64,000 nt of DNA from Spartinivicinus poritis (lineage in GTDB: Bacteria > Pseudomonadota > Gammaproteobacteria > Pseudomonadales > Zooshikellaceae). Every line of letters starts with the position of its first letter. Within the stretch, counting starts at the first letter, position 1. Of the stretch, positions 46,031 to 55,666 are shown one piece after another. Both the position numbers and the translations under genes were made by a program. Where the stretch lies: assembly GCF_028858535.1 (NCBI RefSeq), contig NZ_JAPMOU010000026.1, positions 23,424-87,423 on the forward strand, written 5' to 3'. The notes under the pieces are model-generated. The model was not told where the DNA came from, did not search any database, and was given only the letters and a program-made list of their open reading frames with translations.

Positions 46031-47380
46031 ATGCGCGACATTATCGTTACGCTAATTGTTTTTGGATGTTTGCCACTTGTATTTCGCCGACCACATATAG
46101 GCATTTTTCTATTTGCCTGGATTAGCTACATGAACCCCCACCGCCTAGGTTGGGGTTTTGCCTATAACTTTCCCTTTGCCTACATTGTAGCCATTGTTAC
46201 CATATTTGCGTTTCTTGTTTCAAAAGAGAACAAAAAACTCCCTGTTACCCCCGTCACAGTGACATTAATCCTTTTTATTATATGGGTTAACATCAGCACT
46301 CTGTTTGCCATATATCCTGAAGATGCCTTCGTCAGTTATGTAGAAGTAATGAAAGTACAGTTTTTTGTATTTTTATCTATGATTTTAATTCAATCCAAAG
46401 AGAGAATTCATGGCTTAGTTTGGGTGATGGCCCTCTCAGTTGGTTTTTTCGGCATCAAGGGTGGTGTTTTTTCTCTACTGACTGGATTAAGTTACCGCGT
46501 TTGGGGGCCCCCAGGTTCTGTTATAGAGGGTAATAACGAGCTGGGGGTTGCACTTCTGATGATAATCCCCTTGTTTGTCTACCTTTACCAAAACAGCTCC
46601 AAGAAAATGGTAAAACGCTTTCTGTTAGCCAGCATAATGTTATGTGCTTTATCAGTTCTCAGTACTTTCTCGCGAGGTGCATTCTTAGCTTTTGCCTGTA
46701 TGCTTGGCTTTTTATGGCTCAAAAGCAGCCATAAACTTCCCTTGGCCATTGTCTTCATAGTGAGCCTATTAACCATTACACCTTTTTTACCTAGTCACTG
46801 GTTTGAACGCATGGGTTCTATTCCAGTGGTAGGTAAATACATTACCAATGCAGAGGAAGGCCCTGAGATTGACGATTCTGGACTTGGCCGTTTAAGCGCC
46901 TGGGAAATGGCTTTTAACTTAGCCAAAAGTCGTGTCACAGGAGGCAGTTTTAAAATCTGGACTCCTGAAAACTTTGCTATTTATTCAAACCCTGAACGAG
47001 TACATGATGCTCATAGTATTTATTTTGAAGTGATGGGTGAGCAAGGCTTCATAGGACTCTTTTTATTTTTACTACTTTTTACGTTTGCTTGGCGAACAGG
47101 CAGTTGGATTATTCGTCATACCAAAAATAGACCCGACATGTTATGGGCAAACCAATTGGCTCGAATGATTCAGGTCAGTATTATTGCTTATGCAACAGGT
47201 GGTGCATTTTTAGGACTTGCATACTTCGACTTGGTATATCACTTTCTTTGTCTATTAGTAGTTACACAATTATGGGTTAAACAGCAACTTGCTAACCCCG
47301 TTAGTGACAGCCCTCCTTACTCAGTAGAAGGTGTAAAAAGTACTGCTCCCGAACGCCAAAAATGGCCCTGGGAAAAGTGA
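46031..47380 (+). CDS. O-glycosylation ligase, exosortase-A-associated type (Wzy/WaaL-like)
   Basis: 449-residue membrane protein with about ten helices. The N-terminal phrase RPHIGIFLFAWISYMNPHR with WGFAYNFPFAYIVA, then GFFGIKGGVFSLLTG, VIEGNNELGVALLM and FSRGAFLAFAC, matches the family of putative O-glycosylation ligases linked to exosortase A (TIGR03097-type). It resembles WaaL and Wzy, with a large periplasmic loop containing GLGRLSAWEMAFNLA and DAHSIYFEVMGEQGF. It would transfer or polymerise a lipid-linked glycan. No exosortase or EPS export genes of that system are in the window. RBS AAGGGA seven bases upstream. Confidence 0.85.
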   Translation: MRDIIVTLIVFGCLPLVFRRPHIGIFLFAWISYMNPHRLGWGFAYNFPFAYIVAIVTIFAFLVSKENKKLPVTPVTVTLILFIIWVNISTLFAIYPEDAFVSYVEVMKVQFFVFLSMILIQSKERIHGLVWVMALSVGFFGIKGGVFSLLTGLSYRVWGPPGSVIEGNNELGVALLMIIPLFVYLYQNSSKKMVKRFLLASIMLCALSVLSTFSRGAFLAFACMLGFLWLKSSHKLPLAIVFIVSLLTITPFLPSHWFERMGSIPVVGKYITNAEEGPEIDDSGLGRLSAWEMAFNLAKSRVTGGSFKIWTPENFAIYSNPERVHDAHSIYFEVMGEQGFIGLFLFLLLFTFAWRTGSWIIRHTKNRPDMLWANQLARMIQVSIIAYATGGAFLGLAYFDLVYHFLCLLVVTQLWVKQQLANPVSDSPPYSVEGVKSTAPERQKWPWEK

Positions 47381-47401
47381 TCAAGCCAAAATAAAGGTAT
47401 T

Positions 47402-49225
47402 TTAAGAAAACTCCTCGTCTGCATATTGGGCAGCAGTAAACAACTCGATAAACTGATTACCAAACTGTCGTCTTTTATGGGTACCAATACCTGGTACTTG
47501 TAATAGTTGGTTTTGCTGAGTTGGCTTCAATTGTAGCATCGCAAATAAGGTCGCATCACTGCAGATACGGTAAGGGGGCACTTGATGATCAGCTGCCAAC
47601 TGGCGCCTTAGCCGTTTCAATGCATGCCACAAGGGGTAGTCATCAGGGGAAACTTCCAGTTCAAAGCGGCCTTTTGGTCGTTTAACCGCACGTTGGTCTG
47701 AACGCAAATACAAAGCGATTTCACCACGTAGCAAAGGGCGACAGCATTCAGTGAGTTGCAAAGTACCATAGCCATCCATACTGATCGCTAAATAACCTTG
47801 CGCAATTAATTGGCGAAATACTGACCGCCACTGGGCTTCATTAAGTTCTTGACCAATTCCCCACGTGCTCAGCTGCTGATGCCCACATTGCAGAATTTGC
47901 TTATTATTCCTGCCCAGCAACACATTAATCACATGGCTAACTCCATAACGCTGATGGGTACGGTAAACACAAGATAATGCTTTTTGAGCAGACTCTGTTG
48001 CATTCCAAGTACTAGCAGGATTTACACACCAGTCACACTGTCCACAAGGCTTAGTGTAATTTTCACCAAAATAGCGTAATAACACTTGGCGCCGACAACA
48101 GGTGCTCTCACATAAAGCCAGCATGGTATCTAAGCGATGCTGCTCTACTGCTTTTACCCTGGGCTCTGCAGTTGATTGTGCTAATAGCTGACGATTAAAT
48201 AATACATCTTGCAACCCATAGAGCATCCATGCAATAGCTGGCAAGCCATCACGCCCTGCTCTGCCAGTCTCTTGATAATAAGACTCGATACTGCGTGGCA
48301 TATCTAAATGAACAACAAACCGCACATCAGGCTTATCCACTCCCATCCCAAAAGCAACTGTCGCCACCATTAGCTGACCATCTTCATAAATAAACTGTCG
48401 TTGGTTGGATTCACGGATCTTTGCATCCAGCCCAGCATGATAAGCTAGTGCCGCAAAACCTTGCTGTTGTAGCCATTCAGTTGTCTGTTCCACTTTTCGG
48501 CGACTGGCACAATATATAATTCCCGCCTCTCCCGACTGTTGTGATAAAAAATCCAACAGTTGCTGTCTGGACTGTTGTTTAGGCTCAATATGATAAAATA
48601 AATTCTTTCGATCAAACCCTGAACAAAATAATTGTGCTTGCTGTAAATGTAAGCGCTCAATTATCTCCTGCTGGGTTCGTTTATCTGCAGTTGCTGTTAA
48701 GGCAATGCGAGGTACTTGTGGAAACTCCTGGGCTAAACAGCCAAGTGTTAAATAGTCAGGCCGAAAGTCATGCCCCCATTGGGAAACACAATGGGCCTCA
48801 TCAATAGCAAACAATGCCAAAGGAATTTGTTGAAACACACGCCTAAGTCGTTCACTTTTTAAACGCTCTGGAGCCACATAGAGTATATCAAGCTGACCGG
48901 CCAACAATGCTTGCTCTGTGGCCTGGCGCTGCTCCCTGGTTAAATGGCCATGAAGTGCCGCAGCATTAATACCATTTTCCATCAACCCCGCTACCTGATC
49001 CTGCATCAGTGCTATTAAAGGTGACACCACAATCGCAGTACCAGCACGCGCAATAGCAGGCAGCTGATAACAAAGAGACTTACCGGCACCTGTTGGCATA
49101 ATCACAACTGCATCTTGATCATTAACCAATGTGGTTATAATTTCAGCTTGCTGTCCTCTAAACTCATCGTAGCCAAACACTTTTTTTAGTAAGTTCTTTA
49201 ATTCAGCTTGCGTAGTGTGGCTCAC
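47402..49225 (-). CDS. recQ: ATP-dependent DNA helicase RecQ
   Basis: 3'-5' helicase of recombination and repair. The 607 residues (E. coli 609) contain Walker A PTGAGKS (44-50), DEAH at 142-145, the aromatic-rich loop AHCVSQWGHDFRPDY, and motifs V/VI (AFGMGVDKPDVRFV, YYQETGRAGRDG). Next comes the RQC zinc site (LCESTCCRRQ, KPCGQCDWC), a winged helix, and a C-terminal HRDC domain from about 530. All elements of a full-length RecQ are present. It is divergent from a YecA-family gene, a neighbour pairing I also recall from Pseudomonas. Confidence 0.96.
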   Translation of the reverse strand: MSHTTQAELKNLLKKVFGYDEFRGQQAEIITTLVNDQDAVVIMPTGAGKSLCYQLPAIARAGTAIVVSPLIALMQDQVAGLMENGINAAALHGHLTREQRQATEQALLAGQLDILYVAPERLKSERLRRVFQQIPLALFAIDEAHCVSQWGHDFRPDYLTLGCLAQEFPQVPRIALTATADKRTQQEIIERLHLQQAQLFCSGFDRKNLFYHIEPKQQSRQQLLDFLSQQSGEAGIIYCASRRKVEQTTEWLQQQGFAALAYHAGLDAKIRESNQRQFIYEDGQLMVATVAFGMGVDKPDVRFVVHLDMPRSIESYYQETGRAGRDGLPAIAWMLYGLQDVLFNRQLLAQSTAEPRVKAVEQHRLDTMLALCESTCCRRQVLLRYFGENYTKPCGQCDWCVNPASTWNATESAQKALSCVYRTHQRYGVSHVINVLLGRNNKQILQCGHQQLSTWGIGQELNEAQWRSVFRQLIAQGYLAISMDGYGTLQLTECCRPLLRGEIALYLRSDQRAVKRPKGRFELEVSPDDYPLWHALKRLRRQLAADHQVPPYRICSDATLFAMLQLKPTQQNQLLQVPGIGTHKRRQFGNQFIELFTAAQYADEEFS

Positions 49226-49476
49226 CCAGTTTTACTCCCACTGTTTATACAAACCTAGTGCTGCACTCTATAAATAAAGCGGCACTTTACAGGCCACTAT
49301 GTCGTTAGCTACAAGGCGCTTTTCTACAGGACTCGTTTTTTCAGGAAAGGCAAGAGTATATAGTGAGTCAGTAGTCCTGAATAGCAAGCAAGAAAAATAG
49401 CTAATTGAAAACCCAGCATTTTCAATTTATTCCAATAGACTTAAAATAGATTTTATTTTTTGATAGTTGAGACATA

Positions 49477-50064
49477 ATGCTACACACTTCTTTTCAACAA
49501 CACATTGATCAACTTGAGCAATTGTTAGGCCACCCTGCTCTAACAGAAGATGGTTTAACGGGTTTAGAGTGTTTAGGCCTACTCACAGCGAACGCTATTA
49601 TTCCCAGTATTGAGGGGCAAGCTGTTTGCCAAGTGGTTATTGGTGAATCAACCCTGCCAGAGTCGTTTCCGCAAGATAAGCTAGCCTCAGTTTTAAATAA
49701 ACTGGCTGAGCAAATTCAACGCCAGTTGTATCTTGCCGAACCACCTTTGCTACCCTTCCAGTTCACTGAAGAAAATCAGTGGTTAGATGCAGCTGAAGCC
49801 TGGTCAATTGGCTTTATGACCACCGTTTTTGAAGCAGAAGCTCTCTGGTTTAACAAAGACCATCAAGAGGTCAGTGAATTATTACTGCCAATCATGGTGC
49901 TTTCTGGATTATTCAGTGATCAACCTGAGTTTGTAGAAATGAGGGAGGATGCCGAGTTGGTAGAAGACATGTTTAACCAACTGGCTGATGTTGTGACTGA
50001 GCTTTATTTAATATTTCAAGCCCCAGAAGAAAAGCCTAAGTTTCATAAATCTAAAAAGAAGTAA
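49477..50064 (+). CDS. YecA-family (UPF0149) protein
   Basis: 195 residues, helical, acidic. The features LTGLECLGLLTANAIIPSI, EQIQRQLYLAEPPLLPF and WSIGFMTTVFEAEALWF match the UPF0149/YecA fold. It lacks the C-terminal SEC-C zinc motif seen in some YecA proteins and ends in a basic tail (KPKFHKSKKK). Function not established for this subgroup. It is terminated by a strong stem-loop shared with the convergent phosphate-binding gene. Confidence 0.82.
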   Translation: MLHTSFQQHIDQLEQLLGHPALTEDGLTGLECLGLLTANAIIPSIEGQAVCQVVIGESTLPESFPQDKLASVLNKLAEQIQRQLYLAEPPLLPFQFTEENQWLDAAEAWSIGFMTTVFEAEALWFNKDHQEVSELLLPIMVLSGLFSDQPEFVEMREDAELVEDMFNQLADVVTELYLIFQAPEEKPKFHKSKKK

Positions 50065-50068
50065 GGAT

Positions 50069-50099
50069 AAAAAAAGGCCATTCTAAATGGCCTTTTTTT
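50069..50099. terminator. Strong bidirectional intrinsic terminator
   Basis: Seven A, GGCCATT, loop CTA, AATGGCC, seven T: a perfect 14-bp stem with T runs on both strands. It lies 5 bp after the YecA-family stop and 16 bp from the stop of the minus-strand PstS-OmpA gene. Confidence 0.9.
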
Positions 50100-50114
50100 A
50101 TCCTCTTAACTCTA

Positions 50115-51536
50115 TCATGGGCTGCTTTTCAACCAAACTTCAACACGGCTATTTTTGACTTTGGTCGCGGGATCGTTATTAGACTGGGTTAAATGAAGTG
50201 CCCCATAGCCAATAACCTTCAACGAGTTGCGATCCAGCCCAGCTTTAATGAGTTCGCGCTTAACAACTTTTGCCCGTAAGTTAGCTAATAATTCTGTTTT
50301 TTTCGCATTACCCGCTTCCTCTGCAAACCCCCGAACAATGAAACTAACAGGGCCATTTTTTCTTTGCTGTTCATAAAAGGCCTTCATCCGTTTTAAGTCA
50401 CGGTTACCTTTATTGTCTAGCTTGGCTTTTCCTATCTGAAACCGGAAGTTAACAGATAAACGACGATAGCCTTTCACCTGCTCAATATAATCGGCGGGAA
50501 ATTTAGCAGCTAATTGTTGGTTAAGCATTGCTATATTTTGACCAACAAACCCTGCTTCATTCACAATCTCTTGTCCTTTTGCACTCAAAGCATATTCAAC
50601 AAACTCTTTCGCTAATGTCGATGGAGTATTAGGACTTACATAAAAATATAATCGACGTCCTAAAGGGTAATCCTCCGTTGCTACATTCAGTAAATTAGGT
50701 TCTAAGTAATTATCCCCTCCTGCTGAAATCGCTAATGGTTTAGCGTTTCCTATACTGTTTAAACCAACAAAACCGATGGCTCCTGAACTTGCTGCGACTT
50801 TACGCGCTAGCTCCGCATTTGATTCAAACCGCTCTGTTCCAGCTACAAGTGACTGCTTTTTCAATACGAGCCCATTAAAGGTATCCCAAGTACCAGAGGC
50901 ATCATCTCGCGCAAAGCAGATAACTTTTAAAGGTGCCCCCCCTATCTGGCTCCAACTAGAAATATTACCAGTAAATAGCCTGCCAACCTGCTCCACAGAC
51001 AGCTGCTTGAGTGGATTAGACTGATTAACAATAATCGCTAGCCCATCAATCGCTAAAATATGTTCTGCTGTATCACTTTTAAAATCACCCTTAGAGCTTA
51101 ACAACTTATGTTCTTTGTCTTTAATCGACCTAGATGCAGCAGCAATGTCTGCTTTTCCTGCTGCGATGGCTTTAAAACCGGAGGAAGACCCATGAGCTTT
51201 AACGACAATGGCCACTGATTTATTTTGCTGTTTGGCTAGCCCAACGATCTCCTTTTCGTTGGTTGCTAATTCTTTTTCCTGAATTTCAGTTAAGCCTTTA
51301 TCAGCTAAATACTGTCGCACAAGCGCAGGCCCTAACTTAGCTCCGATGGTATTTGAGCCAGCAATCGTAAATAAAGTGATTTTAGGCTGAGGATTTTTAG
51401 AAAAATCTGGTAATGGAGCTAACTCAAGTGCATAGCAAAATGAACTGACTGACCAACTTGCCAGAAGGAAGGCTAAAGTGACTACTTTTTGGCACAAAGC
51501 CTCCTTTCTTCGTTTATGTTGATATACTGCAATCAA
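50115..51536 (-). CDS. PstS-type phosphate-binding protein fused to an OmpA-like domain
   Basis: 473 residues. A signal peptide (TLAFLLASWSVSSFCYA) is followed by a PstS-like domain to about residue 340: IAGSNTIGAKLGPALV, GSSSGFKAIAAGKADIAAASRSI, DGLAIIVNQSNPL, FARDDASGTWDTF, SGAIGFVGLNS. The rest is OmpA-like (FRFQIGKAKLDNKGNRDLKRM, FAEEAGNAKKTELLANLRA, VIGYGALHLTQSNNDPATKVKNSRVEVWL), which binds peptidoglycan. This suggests a phosphate or other-ligand receptor tethered to the cell wall, without pst genes beside it. TTG start at 51536 with GAGGAAG about seven bases before; another TTG 13 codons in lies right after AGGAGG. Confidence 0.85.
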   Translation of the reverse strand: MIAVYQHKRRKEALCQKVVTLAFLLASWSVSSFCYALELAPLPDFSKNPQPKITLFTIAGSNTIGAKLGPALVRQYLADKGLTEIQEKELATNEKEIVGLAKQQNKSVAIVVKAHGSSSGFKAIAAGKADIAAASRSIKDKEHKLLSSKGDFKSDTAEHILAIDGLAIIVNQSNPLKQLSVEQVGRLFTGNISSWSQIGGAPLKVICFARDDASGTWDTFNGLVLKKQSLVAGTERFESNAELARKVAASSGAIGFVGLNSIGNAKPLAISAGGDNYLEPNLLNVATEDYPLGRRLYFYVSPNTPSTLAKEFVEYALSAKGQEIVNEAGFVGQNIAMLNQQLAAKFPADYIEQVKGYRRLSVNFRFQIGKAKLDNKGNRDLKRMKAFYEQQRKNGPVSFIVRGFAEEAGNAKKTELLANLRAKVVKRELIKAGLDRNSLKVIGYGALHLTQSNNDPATKVKNSRVEVWLKSSP

Positions 51537-51849
51537 ACTGATACTTCCTCTGTCAAACTAACTATATACTTATTCAACGTAATTCAATTTACATAAATAT
51601 GACAGAAAGATACTAATTTCTTTGTAGTAATGATTCACAAAAAACACAAGGTTGGATATAAGGATGCAGCTCAAATCATTCTACAGTTCAAATTGTCTAA
51701 CAACTTTTTGCTTTCATATCAAAGGTTGCTCAAATCCTAATAACAGCTTATAACTATTCCAAAGACTGCTGACGTTTTCTTAAAGGATATCCCTTCAAGC
51801 AAATACTCAACAGTTCTAACCCTTTTTCTCTGTTTCACTGTTAGCTAAT
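51537..51849. other. Divergent intergenic region
   Basis: About 310 bp between the PstS-OmpA gene and the Pro-rich protein gene, containing both leaders. I looked for a Pho-box-like direct repeat and saw none that convinced me. Confidence 0.35.
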
Positions 51850-52416
51850 ATGAGTAAACGATACGAACTGGTATTCCATGGTGAGCTGATCTCTGGCTTT
51901 ACAGAAACTGCAGCCAAACAAAATGTAGCGAAGTTATTTAAAGCCAATGAGCAACAAATAGCTATTTTCTTCTCTGGCAAACGAGTGGTGATTAAAAACC
52001 AGCTAGATCAAGCCACTGGCGAAAAATACTTACAGGCCTTGAAAAAAGCAGGCTTAAACTGTCAGCTGACAGAGATGGGGGCTTCAGATTCAGCCGCATC
52101 CAGCCGACCCACTTCACATGCTAAGCAACCACCTCCGGCTCAGGCTCAGCAGCCTCCTAAACCAGCAGAGCCATCTGACCAGGCTAGCCAGGCAGAAAGT
52201 AGCGAAGCTTCTGTTGATGCTCCTGAGTGGTCTATTGCGCCTACCGGTTCACTGATGAAGGAACCCTCAAAAACAGCACCGCCTCCCCCACCAGATACCA
52301 GTGAGCTCTCAATTGCACCAATGAAAGGCTATATTGTGGAACCAAGCAAAAAAACACCACCACCTGCACCAGATACAAGTCATTTATCAGTTAAACCAGC
52401 AGAGAAAAAGGACTAA
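51850..52416 (+). CDS. Small N-domain protein with Pro-rich tandem repeats
   Basis: 188 residues, no signal peptide. Residues 1-70 form a compact domain (YELVFHGELISGF, FSGKRVVIKNQLDQATGEKYLQALKKAGL) of a kind I recall from gammaproteobacterial proteins of unknown role. A Pro/Gln/Ala/Ser linker follows, then two to three repeats of about 30 residues: WSIAPTGSLMKEPSK, LSIAPMKGYIVEPSK and LSVKP, each after a PPPxPDTS phrase. The repeats look like low-complexity interaction segments. Single gene converging on a secreted-hydrolase gene. Confidence 0.7.
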   Translation: MSKRYELVFHGELISGFTETAAKQNVAKLFKANEQQIAIFFSGKRVVIKNQLDQATGEKYLQALKKAGLNCQLTEMGASDSAASSRPTSHAKQPPPAQAQQPPKPAEPSDQASQAESSEASVDAPEWSIAPTGSLMKEPSKTAPPPPPDTSELSIAPMKGYIVEPSKKTPPPAPDTSHLSVKPAEKKD

Positions 52417-52458
52417 TTGTTAGTGAATAAACGGCTAGAGAATAGTTGTTATACAGCC

Positions 52459-53355
52459 TTAAGGGTACTGCTGGAACCAAGTAATCATGGCGACTGGTGA
52501 CTCAGGCACCCATTGGTGTCCGGCTAAATAATCAGTTACTCGGCTGGTGGGAATATTCTGCTCTTGTAGTTTTACGTAGTATTGATCCATGGTCCACCAA
52601 GGCACCACGGTATCTAAAAAGCCGTGTACAAATAAAGTCGGTGGGTGAGCACCAGGCAACAAGTGAGGCACACTACAGGTTGTCCCTGTACAGGTGGCAT
52701 ATGAAGCAGAATGTATCACTAACGCTTTAAATTCATTGGTAAAGGAAATAGCCATCCTGCTGGTATTATAGCCACCACTGGCCATACCAGTGGCATATTT
52801 TCGATTATCATTGATAGGCCCAAACGTTCCTTGCTTGATAGCCGATAATAAGTTTTTAAAAAAACGGTAATCACTGGTTAGCTCATATTGGGTAAATGGC
52901 CCTGCAGAGTTAGTTAACCAATCCAGCTCTGCTTCAGCCTTAGGTGCCAAAACAGCAAACCCCTGATCTAGCAACCTTTTTACAGCTAGGGTTTCATAGT
53001 AACTGCCCAACGGATCATCTGTTGAGCGTTTAAACTGAACAGGAAAGAAATTACCTTGAAAAAATAACACAGCAGGCCAGCCCTCCTTTGGTGGTTCACC
53101 CAGAGGGAGCTGGTATTTTACTTCGCGAGAAAGGTGTTGATTGACAGGAACTACATATACCTTGTAACTACACTCGATTTTACCTGGCTTAAACAGTGTT
53201 TTTGGAGTAGTAAGACAGCGGCTCGCTCCCCAACTGAATACACTTAGGCAACACAAACTAAAACCATATAATAAAACACGAGCAGCCCAGCAGGCTAACT
53301 GGCTAATAGTCAGACAATAATCGTGTTCGTATATTCGGCAATTGTTGTCTTCCAT
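52459..53355 (-). CDS. Secreted alpha/beta hydrolase, PHB-depolymerase-like
   Basis: 298 residues. The N-terminus has a long hydrophobic segment (LLYGFSLCCLSVFSWGA) suited to a signal peptide. The catalytic domain shows VLFFQGNFFPV (oxyanion strand), nucleophile elbow TGMASGGYNTSRM with Ser in the G-x-S-G-G motif, TLFVHGFLDTVVP with the acid, and AGHQW with the likely His. The elbow, oxyanion strand and a probable disulphide pair (ATCTGTTC) fit extracellular PHB-depolymerase-like and related esterases. Substrate unknown. Single gene; no binding domain or partner nearby. Confidence 0.7.
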   Translation of the reverse strand: MEDNNCRIYEHDYCLTISQLACWAARVLLYGFSLCCLSVFSWGASRCLTTPKTLFKPGKIECSYKVYVVPVNQHLSREVKYQLPLGEPPKEGWPAVLFFQGNFFPVQFKRSTDDPLGSYYETLAVKRLLDQGFAVLAPKAEAELDWLTNSAGPFTQYELTSDYRFFKNLLSAIKQGTFGPINDNRKYATGMASGGYNTSRMAISFTNEFKALVIHSASYATCTGTTCSVPHLLPGAHPPTLFVHGFLDTVVPWWTMDQYYVKLQEQNIPTSRVTDYLAGHQWVPESPVAMITWFQQYP

Positions 53356-53638
53356 GACCCAATATTGTAGTTATCTTAATCAAAATTCAGTTACTATAAA
53401 TGTAGGCTATCCCAATTAGCCGTCAACTTCGCTCAAATATTTGGTTGAGCGCAAAGCTAAGGGCACCTCTAATAAAATCAAATTCATCAAGGCAGTTACT
53501 CTCTCGTATTATTTGTAATCAGGCTTACCTTGAATTGCACCGCCCCTCAACAACAGGTATTTTTAACAGCCTGCCTTGCCTGACCAGGCAAACGCTTTTA
53601 TGTTCACACTCCTACAATTGATGCTAATGAGGATCCTC

Positions 53639-54244
53639 ATGAAAAAAGCCTATTTGATAGTGAATACCTTGTTATTAAGTAGCTGGTTATTTATCAGCAA
53701 TGCTTTCGCCACCAATCCTGTTGTTGTATTTGAAACGAATAAAGGACACATAGAGCTGGAACTTTACGCAAATAAAGCACCTATTTCAGTCAAGAATTTT
53801 TTACAATATGTTAATGATGAGTTTTATAATGGGTTAATTTTTCATCGAGTCATTCCTGGCTTTATGATTCAAGGTGGTGGTTTTGACCCTCAGCTAAACC
53901 GTCAAAATACTCGACCTAGTATCAAAAACGAAGCCAATAATGGTTTAAAAAACCTGCGTGGCACCATTGCCATGGCACGTTTACCTTCCCCTGACACAGC
54001 CACTTCCCAGTTTTTTATTAATCTAAAAGATAACGCCTTTCTAGACCATGGTGCTAGAGACTTTGGCTATGCAGTCTTTGGTAAAGTAACTGCCGGTATC
54101 GAAGTGGTTGACACCATTGCTAAGACCAACACTGGTAATAAGCAAGGCATGCAGAATGTGCCTGTAGAATCCATCATTATCAAAAAAGCTTGGCAGAAAA
54201 AACAAGAAACACCTAAAGACCAAAAGCAGTCTGACAAAAAGTAG
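53639..54244 (+). CDS. ppiA: Periplasmic cyclophilin-type peptidyl-prolyl isomerase PpiA
   Basis: Accelerates proline isomerisation in exported proteins. From the ATG at 53639 (GAGG six bases upstream) it reads a signal peptide ([14 protein letters not shown]) and a bacterial cyclophilin domain: [66 protein letters not shown]. The 201-residue total is about 10 more than E. coli PpiA because of a basic/acidic tail ([15 protein letters not shown]). The SRP RNA gene lies 35 bp beyond its stop on the other strand. Confidence 0.93.
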   Translation: MKKAYLIVNTLLLSSWLFISNAFATNPVVVFETNKGHIELELYANKAPISVKNFLQYVNDEFYNGLIFHRVIPGFMIQGGGFDPQLNRQNTRPSIKNEANNGLKNLRGTIAMARLPSPDTATSQFFINLKDNAFLDHGARDFGYAVFGKVTAGIEVVDTIAKTNTGNKQGMQNVPVESIIIKKAWQKKQETPKDQKQSDKK

Positions 54245-54278
54245 TCAATGGAGTTATATGAGGTGAAGGTTTGGAGAT

Positions 54279-54393
<115 letters not shown>

Positions 54394-54654
54394 ATAACGC
54401 GTTTGTCGTGCACTGCCGACGGCTGCGCATTCTGCCTAATTCCCCAGTAAAATGCAAGTATAAATTTTTGCAGCATGCTACAAAAGAGTAACTCGTAGTA
54501 CCAGTAGCCTGATTGGCCTGCAACGTATCTCTTACTTACAAGATGCTGCGCTAGTTATTAAACACCATTTATCCATGACGTATTATTATGCTTTACTTCG
54601 CTCAGACTGTTTACACTTATTCTATAGTTACATAATAAAATTGTAATCTAACCA

Positions 54655-55536
54655 ATGACGGCAGTAGCAGCAGTGACACACTCTACAACCATTGTCCCGA
54701 TTTTAGCAGGTGGGGGAACACGCTTACCCGCTCATGTTGGTATCTTACAAGGCTTAAAAGAATTAGGTATCGGTTTTCAACACATAGTGGGTGTATCAGG
54801 TGGCAGTATTGTTTCTTCACTTTATGCCACAGGCAAAAGTGTTGACGAACTGAAGGAGCTGACACTACATGTGGACTTTCAACAGTTTCGTGGTCAATCA
54901 ATCATCAGCCTAATTCGATCTGGCGGCCTATCCAACGGGCATGTATTTGAGCACTGGTTAGATGATCAGCTTGGAGGCGTCACCTTTAAAGACTTAGCAT
55001 TAGATTTACACATTGTTGCAACAGACGTTGCCTCCAGCCAACCCGTTATTTTTAATCGGACAAACACCCCTGACCTCAAGGTAGCTAAAGCCGTACGCTT
55101 CTCAATTTCCATTCCACTCATTTTCAGCTTCCAGCACTTTGATGACCATGTATTAGTTGACGGCAGTATTCTATCTGAAGATGCATTGCATCGTGACTGG
55201 TCTGGTGATAATACGCCGGTAATCTGTTTCCGTATGCGCAGTAGCCAAAAGCATACTCAAATTAGCTCCAACAGCCTAATGCCTATTAAAGATTATTTAA
55301 GTATGCTTATTCGTACTTTCATGACAACCATTTCCAGGGAATATATTAATGAAGCTTTTTGGCACTCGACTATTATTGTCGATACCAAACACTTTTCTCC
55401 AGTTGAGTTTAATCTGTCAGAAACGGATAAGCTCACACTATATGACATGGGTTATCAAACAACACTACAGTATGTTCCACAAAAAGTATGGGAAGATGAA
55501 GAGCAGCACTCCGTTGCAAATCAAACAACAGGTTAA
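54655..55536 (+). CDS. Patatin-like phospholipase
   Basis: 293-residue serine acyl hydrolase. It has the oxyanion motif GGGTRLPAHVGIL at 19-31 (the usual G-G-G-x-R turn), nucleophile Ser48 in GVSGGS, and Asp169 in VDGSILSE, the dyad partner. No signal peptide is evident, so it should be cytosolic or type-III/VI delivered. Relatives include RssA/ExoU-like and YjjU-type proteins. The ATG at 54655 follows a weak site. The unknown gene at 55667 lies 130 bp downstream on the same strand. Confidence 0.88.
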   Translation: MTAVAAVTHSTTIVPILAGGGTRLPAHVGILQGLKELGIGFQHIVGVSGGSIVSSLYATGKSVDELKELTLHVDFQQFRGQSIISLIRSGGLSNGHVFEHWLDDQLGGVTFKDLALDLHIVATDVASSQPVIFNRTNTPDLKVAKAVRFSISIPLIFSFQHFDDHVLVDGSILSEDALHRDWSGDNTPVICFRMRSSQKHTQISSNSLMPIKDYLSMLIRTFMTTISREYINEAFWHSTIIVDTKHFSPVEFNLSETDKLTLYDMGYQTTLQYVPQKVWEDEEQHSVANQTTG

Positions 55537-55666
55537 TGATAGGGAAGCATTGCTATAATTAGAAATAGCCAAGTATAAGAAAGGAGAACACTTTATCAGC
55601 TATTCATCATTTCATGATATTGACATTTGTTAGTTGCATTAAATAGTCTAAGGATGGACAGCAATA

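Noticed and set aside
45811..46104. Minus-strand reading frame overlapping the start of the O-glycosylation ligase gene
   Set aside because: Composition is not protein-like and it overlaps a well-supported gene start with a good ribosome-binding site.
53405..53475. GCGCAAAGC after a hairpin, recalling a cyclic-di-GMP (GEMM) riboswitch
   Set aside because: The GGAC-CGCAAAGCC context and the second helix are absent; only the hairpin CGCTCAA/TTGAGCG is real.
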